The notes under the pieces were generated by a model, which worked only from the letters and a program-made list of their open reading frames with translations, had not been told where the DNA came from and searched no databases. From Oidiodendron maius Zn (taxonomy: Eukaryota; Ascomycota; Leotiomycetes; Myxotrichaceae): 64,000 bases of DNA. This document shows, piece by piece, positions 53,845-64,000 of this stretch. Position 1 is the first letter of the stretch. Each line of letters begins with the position of its first letter. The stretch is from the NCBI GenBank assembly GCA_000827325.1, contig KN832870.1:4836001-4900000 (forward strand), given 5' to 3'. The translations under genes and the position numbers were made by a program.

Positions 53845-55634
53845 TTTCTGTGCGAAAGGGGTTTTGATTGCTATATACGCCGTAAAATAATGTCGAAATC
53901 GAATTTGAGGCTGACTTTGATCGAACAGCGATATGACTCCGCAATATACAACTTCGTAGGAAAGGAATAACCGGATCTCAATCCAGACCAAGGTGTTCCC
54001 GAGAGGCGTACAAAGTCTTCGTTTAAGCAAAAAGTTATTCTCACCCGTGGTGCTACCAAGATCCTCAATATTTCAGTTCATCCAGTGGAGGCTGCCACCG
54101 ACCTCATGAGATCTACGACGAGTATTTCCCGCATTTCGACGTGAATGATGCTACTGTCCCACAGAGCACTCATACCCAGCTCAGCTAAGCTAATCGCACG
54201 GCTGCACAGCTCACATAAGGTACATTTATTTCATCTTTACACTTTGCATTTTGCATTTTGCAATTATGGAGATCTGGACCTGATAACGCTCCTGAGTGGA
54301 AAGTTATACATAGACTTCAGCATAGAGGTCAAGTCTAGTCCGCCCTTTTGCTCAACATTTTGGTGGTTTTGTCTTTTGGGTTGCTTTTGGCTAAAAGAAA
54401 AGAAAATTCTGAAGAGAAACGTAAATCGGTAGACGCGGTGTGATAGCGATGGTATATAATTGGGCGAATCGCTGACCTATATCGGACACTGAATCCCTTT
54501 TCGTGTGACTTGTTCTACTTCTGCAACGGAAGAACTATGTATAAAATAAGACACTCACTTCTATCTAGGTATGTAGTACTGTACATGCAGAGTGATATGG
54601 TACATGTATGACATACCACAATGGAATACAGTTATCGTGATACGCACCTCTCCCGCTCTCCCGAGACATGCTCTGTGAAACCCGACCAGAGACACAGATG
54701 CAAGCCTCGCACCACAATCAGAGACAGAGACATCCATTTAGATATCTTTGCACAGAGATTTGCAGTGATTTAGATATGCAATGTGCGACTCGGTACTCCT
54801 GTCTCTGATACGTGATGCGCAAACGCGAATGCAATACAGGTCTCAACAATAATTCTGGACAAATATGTGGGAACAAACTCCAAACCTTTAAAAACTCAAG
54901 TCCGGAGATTTCCTGTCACTTATCTGAAAAGCGGGACGTGTTGCACACTCCCTCCCATCCTCCTCCCTCGCCCATCTTACGTAGCGTTTCTTCAATCCCA
55001 TCCTAGTTGTCCCAAAGACAACTCAATCACTTCTCTCCCGTTCCCCATAGAAAGAGGGTATCGCATTAGATAAAGCCAAATCCATATTTATGCTCATGGA
55101 TGTGACATGCTGTCCGTTTCATTTATCTTCATGCTTCAAGTCAACATTATAATCCAACTTCTTGCCTTAAATCTCCGCACTCCCTGCTATCCCATCCACG
55201 ATGGTACCGTGACCAGTCTACGTTCTCTCCAGTTCCTACGTATTTGCGTTATATTTTCAGACCTCTCGTCCCACATCCATATGTAAATAAAGCGAGTAGA
55301 TCTCTCAAAAAGGGGGAAGAAGAGCTTCCAATCAACTAAGTCGAAGAAGCGAGACGCAGGTGACAAAATACAAGAGAAAGTCTCGAAGTCGAAGTAGTAG
55401 AATTCTCATTTATTCGTTGCTAAAGTCAGTCGGGGAATACACTTGTCAGAGGCTGGCGACTCTCAATCATTCACCACGGATGAAATCAAATCACTTCACC
55501 CAAGCATCTATTTGTTAAATAAGTAGTCGCAATCTCTCAAAACAGATATTTTATTCCCTACATATATAACCTGTCCTGTTTCATCTTCTCATATCCTCAT
55601 TACACACTATACACTATATAAAGCCACAAAATAA
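53845..55634. other. Intergenic region, no gene seen
   Basis: These 1.8 kb lie between the amidohydrolase and phosphatase genes, both on the minus strand. Frames are short and without motifs. They include the amidohydrolase promoter and the phosphatase 3' flank. Confidence 0.4.
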
Positions 55635-58552
55635 TCACAGAATCGCGACCGCGACAGCAGCAATTGCCAGTCCCAGTCCCGCGCCGACACGGCTCCCTGC
55701 TCCGGTGATTGGGCTGGGGCTACCGGTCGTGGCGCCCGTGGTGGATGGGATGCCGCCGCCGGTGCTGATGGGGGATGTGGGGATGCCGCCGCCTGTGCCA
55801 ATTGGGAATGTTGGGACGCCACCACCGGTGCCGACGGGGTAGGTTATTATCGGTCTGCGGAGGTATGTTAGAGGGGGTTAGAGAAGGTGGGAAGGGAGGT
55901 GGAAATGGTAACTTACGCTGGAGTGCTGGTCACGGCGTAGGTTATGGTGCAGGGGCAGTTAGTGATTGTGAGGGTGGTGGGCTTGTTATATTGTTAGTAT
56001 CTGATGATATTTGCACAAGGGAGACGGAAGACATGAGATGAAAACGTACCCCAGTGACGGAATAAGTGCTCGAGCCTTGTGTAAAGACAGTGTTGCCGGG
56101 GCAGTAAGTAGTATATGCAGTCACGACCTCAGTGGTGGTGGTCACGTATGGAGGAGGAGTATAGGTGCTGGCAAAACCAGTGGTAATACCACTGGCGGTA
56201 CTACTGGCGATACTACTAGCGGTACAAGCTGCAGTACCAGTTGCAGTACCAGTTGCAGAACCAGTCGCAGTGCCAGTTGCAGTGCCAGTTGCAGTGCCAG
56301 TCGCAGTGCCAGTCGCAGTGCCAGTTGCAGTGCCAGTCGCAGTGCCAGTCGCAGTGCCAGTCGCAGTGCCAGTCGCAGTGCCAGTCGCAGTGCCAGTCGC
56401 AGTACCAGTAGGCGAGCTCGTGGATGTCGACGAGCTGGAGCCTGAGCCCTTCTTGAGCAGCGTAACTTCATCACCAACACTTCCGTCCTGGCCGAGGACG
56501 AAGCTCAATGACATGGCAGTGGAGTTGATGACCTTGAGCTTGCTGAAGCCGTAGTGCTGGAAATCGAGCACAGCGGTGATATTGAGGGGTGACTGGCCGG
56601 TGCTGAGGGTACTGTGTGACTCGATGTTGCCCGCCATGCCGTTGATAATGTGGGTCATAGACACGCCGGGGTTCGTGTAGTAGGTGTTGTTGTCGATGAT
56701 GGACGGGGTGTCGATGGCGCCGGTGCCGGTGAGCGGCCAGAGACGCTCGTACCAGTGGATATGGCTGTAGATAGTTAGAGAGGAACATTTGGGGGGGGGG
56801 GAATAAGGCCAAAAAAAGACTGCACTATCATGCATCGAAATGAGATGGAAGTAGGACATAATTCAAATCACGTGTCAAAAAGGGATATCCAACTTACCCA
56901 GAGAGATACACATCCACCCCGTTTTCAATTAACAACTCCTCAAACGCAGCACGGACGGCCGCCTGGTAGCTCGAGACCTGGGAAGAATACATTGGTCTAT
57001 GTGTCATGGCAATGACCCACGGGGTCTTCTGGCGATCAATTGCGGCGAGGTCTTTCACCAACCACTTGTACTGCTGATACGTGGTGGTATCCGTGTAATT
57101 GTCAATATCGCCGAATGGTCCAGAGTCTGTGATGAAGGTCTCGCTCTCCGTTGGAGTCTGGTGCTTGCCCTTGGTGTCGCGGATAAAGGGCCACTCGGGG
57201 GAGTTGGCGAAGTCGGTCTCACCATCGAGGGCGATGAAGTGAGCTAGACCGTAGTCAAAGGAGTACCACATGTTGCCCACGCCGCCAGTCTCCGTGCCGG
57301 GCATGCGGAAGCGGTGTTGGTAGGCAGTGAAGTTTCTGTGGGTTTTGTTAGATGAGATGTTTAAAGAAAATGTGGGGGTTGCAGGTCATGGGATTTCTAA
57401 TACACACCTCTGAGAAGGCGGGCAGCTATAGTAAGTCAGAGTAGACTTAGCTGCGGTGGAATTGGCCTCATCATCAACCAGGTACGCTGTCAACTCATTG
57501 TTCGGTCCATCGAATTCGCCGCATGACGCCTCATGGTTACCAGGTAACACCATGTACGGGATCTTAGTCGACAAGGCATTGATCCACTGCTGCCACAGAT
57601 CCCAATTACTCTCGTACAGCACGCTCATATCACCACCCTGAGGGCCGCCTTGGTTCGCGACCTCGCCTTCAGGGAGCGGCACCAGGTATTCCGCTGGGAT
57701 GGGGAATCCACCGGGGAGCTCGGTAGACGTGCCGTTGTAGCAGACTGGCCAGTCGTCCTCGCAAGGGAGGATGCCGGAGTACCAGTCATCAGCATAAGAG
57801 ATGTCTCCGCCGTGCCAGGCGAAGGCGGCGCCGTCGTCAATGGCCTGTACCAGCTGCTTGAAGGTGCCGCCGGCGTTGGTGTAGCCCATGTCGTTGAGCA
57901 CGGCGATGGTAAACTCGCCATCGACACCGGCCTCGCGCGCAGTGGTGAAGCTCAGCACTTCCGAGGCCGTGGTGCCATTGGCAGCGGGGATCTGGTAGTA
58001 GTAGGTGGTGCTGGGATGCAGGCCGGTGATCTGGACCTCGTGGAAGAACTGACTGCACTGGGTGACGGCCGAGATCATGGAGCATGGAGGGGTGCGGTCA
58101 TAACTGGAGGAGAGGTATTAGAGTGTGTTTATACTTATTATAGAGCCATTGGCATCTCAATTGTGCAGATATCTGCCAAGAAATCAAACTCACGTATGCG
58201 AATATCCAGTCGCCTTCTTCCCCAGGCTGTCCGCCGAGCTGCCCCAGTTCACACTGGGGTCCTCGCCCAAGCCGAAGGGCGTCTGGTAGTGGATATTGAT
58301 GCCCTGGGGCACGTACGACAGCGCGATGACATTGACATTGTTCGTGAGGTTGTCGCTGGAAGGTGTCACGGCTGGGGCCTCGACGAGGCGGGGGAAGCCC
58401 TTCCCGTTGCCATTGGGGTCTGGGTCGACCCAGTCGCCGACAGGAACGGCGGGCCCAGTATAGGGATAGGACTCATCGACGTCGGGCTTGGGGGCAGCGT
58501 GAACGGTGGCGAGCAGGGCGCCGAGGGCGACAGCGGCGGTGGTGGACCTCAT
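55635..58552 (-). CDS. Purple acid phosphatase, secreted, probable GPI anchor
   Basis: Six exons, 58552..58194, 58103..57408, 57335..56898, 56764..56050, 55981..55917 and 55854..55635, give 830 residues with matching phases. A signal peptide (V-A-L-G-A-L-L-A-T-V-H-A) comes first. The five metal motifs are present: V-L-N-D-M-G-Y, G-G-D-I-S-Y-A, P-G-N-H-E, T-H-R-P-M-Y and, split by intron 3, G-H-I-H-W-Y-E-R. After the catalytic part, a run of about fifteen G-T-A-T units precedes a C-rich block (Y-T-T-Y-C-P-G and L-T-I-T-N-C-P-C-T) common in fungal wall proteins. Then come three repeats of P-I-x-T-G-G-G-I-P and a final hydrophobic tail, A-I-A-A-V-A-V-A-I-L. It would release phosphate outside the cell while attached to the membrane or wall. 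A poly-G run near 56791 lies in intron 3. Confidence 0.93.
56226..56412. repeat. 12-bp coding minisatellite (GCAGTGCCAGTC) in the phosphatase gene
   Basis: About fifteen near-identical 12-bp units, with GTTGCAGTACC variants at the left edge, encode G-T-A-T repeats on the minus strand. Because the unit is a multiple of three, copy-number changes keep the frame. Confidence 0.9.
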
Positions 58553-60142
58553 GGCGGGGGAAGATACAGTATCGACCTAACGAAGCGGGGGAAACGAGAG
58601 AAGAGATGTGAGCGAACGAGTGGAAATTGACCTTCAATTGAACGAGAGGTCAACGATCAGATAAGATACCAGCAGCACCACCACAGCTACAGGGTCGTGC
58701 TCTCCCGTGGAGTATCTCTGTATCTCGGGCGATGGAGATTTTGACAGCTGATCGACACCCCCCGCCGGGGCCATCCAGCTTTATACCAGTCCGCCCATGG
58801 CATGTCCATTGCATGCCCATGCTTTCCACCTTCCATCCGCCTTCTAGATCATGGCACCTGCACGTGGCCGGCCACCGCGATATGCATTGGGCAGAAGACT
58901 GATAACTGGCCCGCGTGTGTGTTGTCGGGCCTCTGCACCATAAGGTAAGGTGCTACTAGGCGCGACCGGCACGGCTGACCAAGTACACACCGGGGCAACT
59001 GCTCCAGTCTCTCGTGCCTGACTAGGAAGCTTGATTTCGGCCTGCATGACTGGACTGCTGGGAGCTACTGGGAGCTCCAGAGTGTCGTGCCCGTGTTATT
59101 GGCTCGCATGCAACCAGATTCCTACCTGGGATGAGGAATACCTGGGTGGTAATTGGCAGCGCAGCTATGGCCGGGTCCCCATGTCCTGTCAGAGAGAATG
59201 CTATCGCTGCTCCGATCGAACCCGTCTAAATTTTCCTCATCATCGGGATTCGCCTCCCCTAAATCACCTTCCCGATTCGGGTACACGCGCGAGACGGGTT
59301 TTTGTCACGTGGTTGGCCATATCACATGAGTTGGCCTGCACTTGGCCGTAGGGTCGCAACAAGAACGAATGGGATAGGGGCTCGTTTAGGGACAGAAGAG
59401 AGAATGCAATGCCTCAACTGTATAGTAAGGTTCGTAACGAGTATTGAAGACTCTACCCCTCACACAATAGAGCAACAATAGATGATGTTACACACCACCC
59501 CATACGGGATATTTATGATACCTTTCATTCATGGTCCATCTACCTAATCTACACGTCCTCTTGCCAGGGGACTTTGGATTGCTCAGCAACCCCCCAGGCT
59601 GAAGCTCTAGCGGTTTCGTCCTCCCATTCCATCCAGACAAGAGAATAACCCCTCAGGACTTCCTCACTCCCGGACAGCTCTCTGGTGTGTCCGGGACATA
59701 CATGACAGGAGGGTGCCTGAAAAACTAAGTTGGTTTCCGACGAAGAGTAGGTAGAGCGCAAGAGTTACACATTACTTTGGTGCTGAATTAATAAGGCCAG
59801 AAGTATTATGTGCGACTTTTTGCGACCCCAAGTGAGATTCGCTCACATGTGTGCACTCGATCGGAACAGAAGATGAAGAAAAAATTGCGAAGGAAAATAA
59901 ACGGGGTGTGCGCCTGCAAATGCCCCCGCAGAGTATGCAGACGACGAGAAAAGAAGTGAAGTGAAAGCGAAGAGAGAGAATTTTGTTGCCGTTCGTTTCG
60001 CTCGTATCAAACCCTCCCGAGTAGTCAGTCCCGTACGCCGTTGACCCAGTGTTGTTTATGTGGTTGTGCGCCCCTGGTCCCCCTCCCCCCATGTTGAGAA
60101 AGAGACAGTCCCCCAGCTTCTTTTTAATGTGTCGTCATCACC
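58553..60142. other. Intergenic region, no gene seen
   Basis: These 1.6 kb lie upstream of the phosphatase and downstream of the SH3 gene, both on the minus strand. No frame has recognisable content. A CACGTG at 59308-59313 is a possible site for a bHLH factor such as the phosphate regulator PHO4/NUC-1, about 760 bases before the phosphatase start; this is a six-base match only. Confidence 0.35.
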
Positions 60143-61893
60143 TCACATGGCTTGGCCAGGGACCGGCTTGCGACCTACGGGACCATTCTGCGGGCTGGTT
60201 TGGGGGCCGTTGGCGGCCGGGTTCATAGGACTCGGCCCGGGTGGGCTGTTGCGGCGCTCCTGCATTTGCGACGCGGAGGGGCTGCGAGGACGGCCCTGGC
60301 CATTGGGACCGTTGGCGCCCATGGGTCGCTGGCTTGGAGAGGCTGGGCGACCCTGCGAGGGAGACATGCGTCCGTTCATCGCAGGGGACATGCGGCCCTG
60401 GTTCATCGGGCCGGGTCCATTCATGCCGGGCGACATAGGGCGAGGCTGACCAGGAGGACCACGCATGCCGGGTGGTGGACCACGAGGACCATTCTGCTGA
60501 GGACGAGGCTTGACGGGGCGGACAGATAGACAAGTTCGGGGGACGACGCCTTGAGCGGAGCGATCAAGTCGAATGCAAAGAGCCTGATATTATTAGACGA
60601 AATCGCATAATACAGAAGTGAAAGAACACTTACCCATCCATCATCGTACTCATGAAGCAGTCTAATAAGCTGACCAGCGCGAAGCTCGAGCTCATCATCC
60701 ATGGATGGCTTGAAGTCGAGCTGGACACGGTGGACAGTGCTGTTCGCGGGGCCTCCAGCCGCAGCAATGGCCGCACCGCCTGGTGTCTGTGCTGGCGGTC
60801 CACTGGGCTCAGAGGACATACTGAACTCGGTTCCGACGGGGCTGACAGGAGGAAGCATGGGGTTTTTGGTGGTGAAATCCTTCTGCAGGCCATTCTCGCG
60901 CTTCGACGCGCCACGGGTGAGGCCAACAACGGCACCAGCTGCTGCGCCGACAGCGCCGGCAGCTACGATTTCACCTTGGGGGCTGACCACCTCGACGACA
61001 GGAGGGCCATTAGCATTCGCAGTATCAATCTGTTCAGCGTGGTTGCCAAATGGGTTGTGGCGGTTACCATCCTGCTGGCTCATGGGGGCCTCCCACGACA
61101 TCGGACGACGCGTGCCAGGAGCAGGAGCAGCATTGGCCATGGCAAGGGTATTGCCACGGCTCTGGCGGCTCTCACCGAGGTTGGGGAGGAATTGAGTGAC
61201 AGGACGCAGAGACAAACGCGGCGCGTTGGTCATGGTTCGCGTGCTGGCTTGGCGTTCAGCGCCTCCCCAGACCTCCTGCTTCTCGTCATCGAGCTTATCG
61301 CGCTTGGCGTCTCTCCTCTTCTTGAAGCAGAAGAAGATGATGCTGGCGATGGCGCCGACCAAGCAGATTACGCCGATGGCCAGTCCCGCCTGTCCTCCGA
61401 CGCTCATGCCTCCAGAAGACTTCGCAACCGCCGTGTTTGTGGCGGAATTGGTGGCCGAGAGAGTGCTGGACGGCTGGTTCTGGGAGTTGGTAGCCACGAG
61501 GAGGCCGTTGTTATCGACGGTCGTCGATGGGGGGTCGATGGACTTGGGCAGGCCGGTCGAGGTCTCCTTAGGTGCTTTGGTGGTGGTGTGCTTCTGTGAC
61601 GAGGTGTCGGCGACGAGTGTGGTCGACGTCGTGGGCTCGGGTGTAGTAGAGGGCGTGGGCGTGCCGGTGCCAATGGGACTTGTCATGGTCCTCCATCCGA
61701 TGACGCTGCCGGTCGCAGACTTGGTCACATAGACGACGGAGACGATCGTGGACTGCTGTGGGTCGTCCTGGAAGACACCCGGTACGCCAAAGGCATCAGC
61801 AGCATCGTTGGCGAGCTGGGCCCAGAAGTCGCCGCTATCGCTACTGTCGCGACGCTGGTGGTGGTGACGATGGTTGTGGTTGTGATGAGCCAT
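60143..61893 (-). CDS. Single-pass membrane protein with SH3 domain (Fus1-like layout)
   Basis: Exons 61893..60634 and 60583..60143 give 566 residues. A His-rich N-terminus and a Ser/Thr-rich, probably glycosylated, external part lead to one membrane helix, G-L-A-I-G-V-I-C-L-V-G-A-I-A-S-I-I-F-F, followed by a basic F-K-K-R-R-D stop-transfer. The cytosolic part is disordered up to the SH3 domain, V-H-R-V-Q-L-D-F-K-P-S-M-D-D-E-L-E-L then L-L-H-E-Y-D-D-G-W. The 50-nt intron joins this to A-L-C-I-R-L-D-R and G-V-V-P-R-T-C-L. The C-terminal tail is rich in Pro, Gly, Asn and Met. Proteins of this layout sit at the plasma membrane in polarised growth or cell fusion; its precise role here is unknown. 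Confidence 0.85.
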
Positions 61894-62968
61894 GACGGCA
61901 AGTGATGATCGGGGAGTTAGAGGGCGGGTCGGGTCGTGCTCATCGAATGAATGTGGGCTCTATCAGAGGGAATGTGCTTCTGTAGAGGTAAATGATTGTG
62001 GTTGATACAGCTATCCCCGTCGATAAAGGAAGGACGACGGCGAGGTTGGTTGAAAGAGCGTGGGAAGGGAGGAGATGATGAGAGAATGAGCGACGGCGCG
62101 GTTGAAAAGAGGAGAGAGAGAGGAAGAGAGAGAGGAGATTGTGGGCGGCAAGCAGAAGATGTGGAAGAATGGGCGGGAAACGCGGGAAACAGAGGGACCG
62201 TCAAGGGATTTCCCCCAAAGGGTTTAGCGGCCAAGACTCAAATAACCAACCGAGGGGCGCGTTCTGCCAGGAACAAACAATCTATGTCGCTTTGGGGGCT
62301 AGTCAGGCACCGTTTGGACAGCCGTGATTGGCTGTCACAACGTTCAATTTTAAATCCCCAGGGGCCGCGCTCCTGGGTAAAATCGGGAGATAGTGAGATG
62401 ATTATCGTATTCTCCCTGATGATCTCTGCGTTACGCTGTATTCTCTCATTTCGGGCGGTATTTCCCCCTATCATCAGGGTTAATACCATATTCCCTCCCA
62501 GAGTCTCTTTGGATCGGCCCGTCACGATAAACGCCCTCCGCGCCGATCGTCCTCATCACGCTCCGTCATCTCACCATCGGCGACGACCAGCACCAGAGCT
62601 TCCCAATATCCCTCCTACGGCACTGCCTGCCACTGCACGCACGACGTAAGATAGGAAAATAAATCAATGTACTGTAACGATAGGCAGAAGAATACTCGTA
62701 CACCCACGTCATCCCAATCTCGCTATGCTCCTCCAAGCCACCTCCACTCCACCTCACCGTCGCAGATCCCCTAGCGCCTCACCTTAATATGCTGGCCCGC
62801 TCCCAGCAAAATGGTCCTCCAAGCCGCTCACGTGGTTGGACATCAGTGCGAGGGAACATCGCGTTCTCTCTTCAAACATTAGCGATCAAACGACAAGTAC
62901 GAGTAGTATCCTACTCAAGATGAAACAGCACTATCTGGCGTGGCTGCTCGACCTATGCTTTGCCGTCT
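61894..62968. other. Intergenic region, promoter of the SH3 gene
   Basis: Purine-rich stretches near 62040-62160 precede the SH3 gene start on its coding strand as C/T-rich tracts, common in fungal promoters. No gene is seen. Confidence 0.4.
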
Positions 62969-64000
62969 CTAATTAGAGGAAGAATTGGCGGCAAGCCATG
63001 TCTCAAGCTCGGATGGAGGATATGGAAAGACTCTGATGTTTCGGGCGCCGTTTTCGATCAAAAACTCACATCCCTCTTCTTCTCCTGAGAATACATACTG
63101 GACGGCTGGATTGTTCTGGCCAGACGGTCCAACTCGAAGCAGACATGACTCCGTAACCTGCTGCCATGAGTTCATTGCATTGTAGACACTGTCTGGTTTT
63201 CGCGAAACCGTACCGATCACGAGAATAGCTTGTCGATACTTTCGCAAGTGTGATGGTAGAGATTTCACAGTGCGGCAGCGCCAAATCAGCTCCTTCCACT
63301 CATTGCTAGGCCAGTAAATATGCTGGATATCAGGTGCTGAGAGGCTCTTGATGGCGGCATTTGGAATGCAGAGACAGACAATGACGACAGACTCACAATT
63401 GGCGCGCCGTTTAGCATATGCAGCAGAGTACACTGCCACCTTGTAGTCCGGTGTAAAGTAGAAGAGGGATCGAGTGCCACTGAAGTCGCTCGGTGCTGAG
63501 CTTAGAAGGGTGCTAATGCGATCCAAGGTACCGGCCTCGTCAAAGAGACCAGCAATGCGACCCTGATCGAGGCCCTTGAAGAGCACAGTATGTCCAGGAG
63601 CATTGCGAGCAGCGATGGCACTTGTCGAGCCCCAGATATCCGGGCCAATGCCGGGCGTGTTCTGTTGTTGAAAGCCAGAGACGGAACGTTGACCTTGGTT
63701 AGTTGACGATGATGAACCTGTAGCAATGTTCGGGCCGCCTTGTCTTCCACCATGCCCACTTCCGCCTTGATTATCACCTAAACGAGTGGCAATCCGCCGG
63801 AGTTGCATCTCTCGCTCACGCGACGATTTCTGAATGTCTTCAAGCCCTGCGTAGCGCATTTTGATAGTGTCATTGACCCAATAGAGGCATGATTGTGAAA
63901 AGTAGAGATACTTAAAGCGAGGATCCATGATGGCATTCTGTACATCAACAGCAATACCACACCTGTTCAGGCATGCTCGCCACTCCTGCGAATTGTCATC
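62969..64000 (-). CDS. Unidentified conserved-looking protein, 5' end outside the window
   Basis: The frame is open through 64000 in phase with the ATG at 63928, with codons W-R-A-C-L-N-R-C-G-I-A-V-D-V-Q-N-A-I before it, so the gene starts outside. The visible 343 residues have a Gly/Gln/Ser-rich linker (G-G-S-G-H-G-G-R-Q-G-G) and a folded C-terminal part with L-F-Y-F-T-P-D-Y-K-V-A-V-Y-S, I-Y-W-P-S-N-E-W-K-E-L-I and V-F-S-G-E-E-E-G-C-E-F-L-I-E-N-G-A. I do not recognise a domain. No intron is evident in this part. Confidence 0.75.
   Translation of the reverse strand, partial: DDNSQEWRACLNRCGIAVDVQNAIMDPRFKYLYFSQSCLYWVNDTIKMRYAGLEDIQKSSREREMQLRRIATRLGDNQGGSGHGGRQGGPNIATGSSSSTNQGQRSVSGFQQQNTPGIGPDIWGSTSAIAARNAPGHTVLFKGLDQGRIAGLFDEAGTLDRISTLLSSAPSDFSGTRSLFYFTPDYKVAVYSAAYAKRRANCESVVIVCLCIPNAAIKSLSAPDIQHIYWPSNEWKELIWRCRTVKSLPSHLRKYRQAILVIGTVSRKPDSVYNAMNSWQQVTESCLLRVGPSGQNNPAVQYVFSGEEEGCEFLIENGARNIRVFPYPPSELETWLAANSSSN

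Noticed and set aside
56011-56554. Long repetitive open frames on the plus strand
   Set aside because: They arise from the 12-bp minisatellite, which is open in all frames; only the minus-strand phosphatase frame joins with enzyme motifs.
60152-60533. Several overlapping open frames on both strands over the SH3 gene tail
   Set aside because: They are shadows of the Pro/Gly/Asn-rich C-terminal exon of the SH3 protein.
1-64000. CRISPR arrays, operons, riboswitches and bacterial ribosome-binding sites
   Set aside because: The intron-bearing fungal genes show this is eukaryotic nuclear DNA, and no spaced direct-repeat array is present.

Overview
This window is nuclear DNA from a filamentous ascomycete (Pezizomycotina). 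Nearly every gene carries short introns (about 45-85 nt) with GT..AG borders. The families are typical of that group: a HET-domain incompatibility protein, a SUN-family wall protein, two Zn2Cys6 regulators, Dal5-type MFS permeases, a GPI-anchored purple acid phosphatase and Atg22. Dead copies show C-to-T decay of the kind left by repeat-induced point mutation (RIP). I cannot name the genus. The exon structures given here were assembled by hand from splice signals, reading phase and family motifs; many genes are only fragments when read as single open frames.

Layout. 0-12 kb is mostly a conserved housekeeping block: HET protein (cut by the window edge), an extended-SDR reductase, AP-2 sigma adaptin, a two-zinc-knuckle protein, histidinol-phosphate aminotransferase (HIS5), the tri-snRNP zinc-finger protein SNU23, diphthine synthase (DPH5) and a FlbE-like protein. 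12-15.9 kb is a gene-poor, AT-rich stretch around one O-methyltransferase. 16-26.6 kb is again mostly conserved: a T5orf172/GIY-YIG protein with a membrane tail, a SUN-family wall protein, a 419-bp TA-flanked MITE, PPM1, ATG22 and SPT3.

27.7-54 kb is an accessory region. It holds a Zn2Cys6 factor whose zinc cluster is split by an intron, a four-exon gene for a 72-residue secreted six-cysteine protein, a secreted flavin amine oxidase, a 357-base assembly gap, an isochorismatase-like hydrolase, a second Zn2Cys6 regulator, two MFS permeases, an alpha/beta hydrolase and an ACMSD-type amidohydrolase. Together they suggest uptake and breakdown of small nitrogenous or aromatic compounds, or what is left of a secondary-metabolite cluster. 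Between 47.7 and 52.2 kb lies a gene graveyard, all on the minus strand: a broken polyketide synthase whose acyltransferase piece is fused in frame to an SF1-helicase/zinc-knuckle fragment, then a decayed intron-bearing fumarase copy, then the ketoreductase and acyl-carrier pieces.

55.6-64 kb returns to conserved genes: a GPI-anchored purple acid phosphatase with a 12-bp coding minisatellite, a single-pass membrane SH3 protein and the 3' part of an unidentified conserved gene. The strongest new observations are the small secreted cysteine-rich gene, the polyketide synthase/helicase/fumarase graveyard and the MITE.
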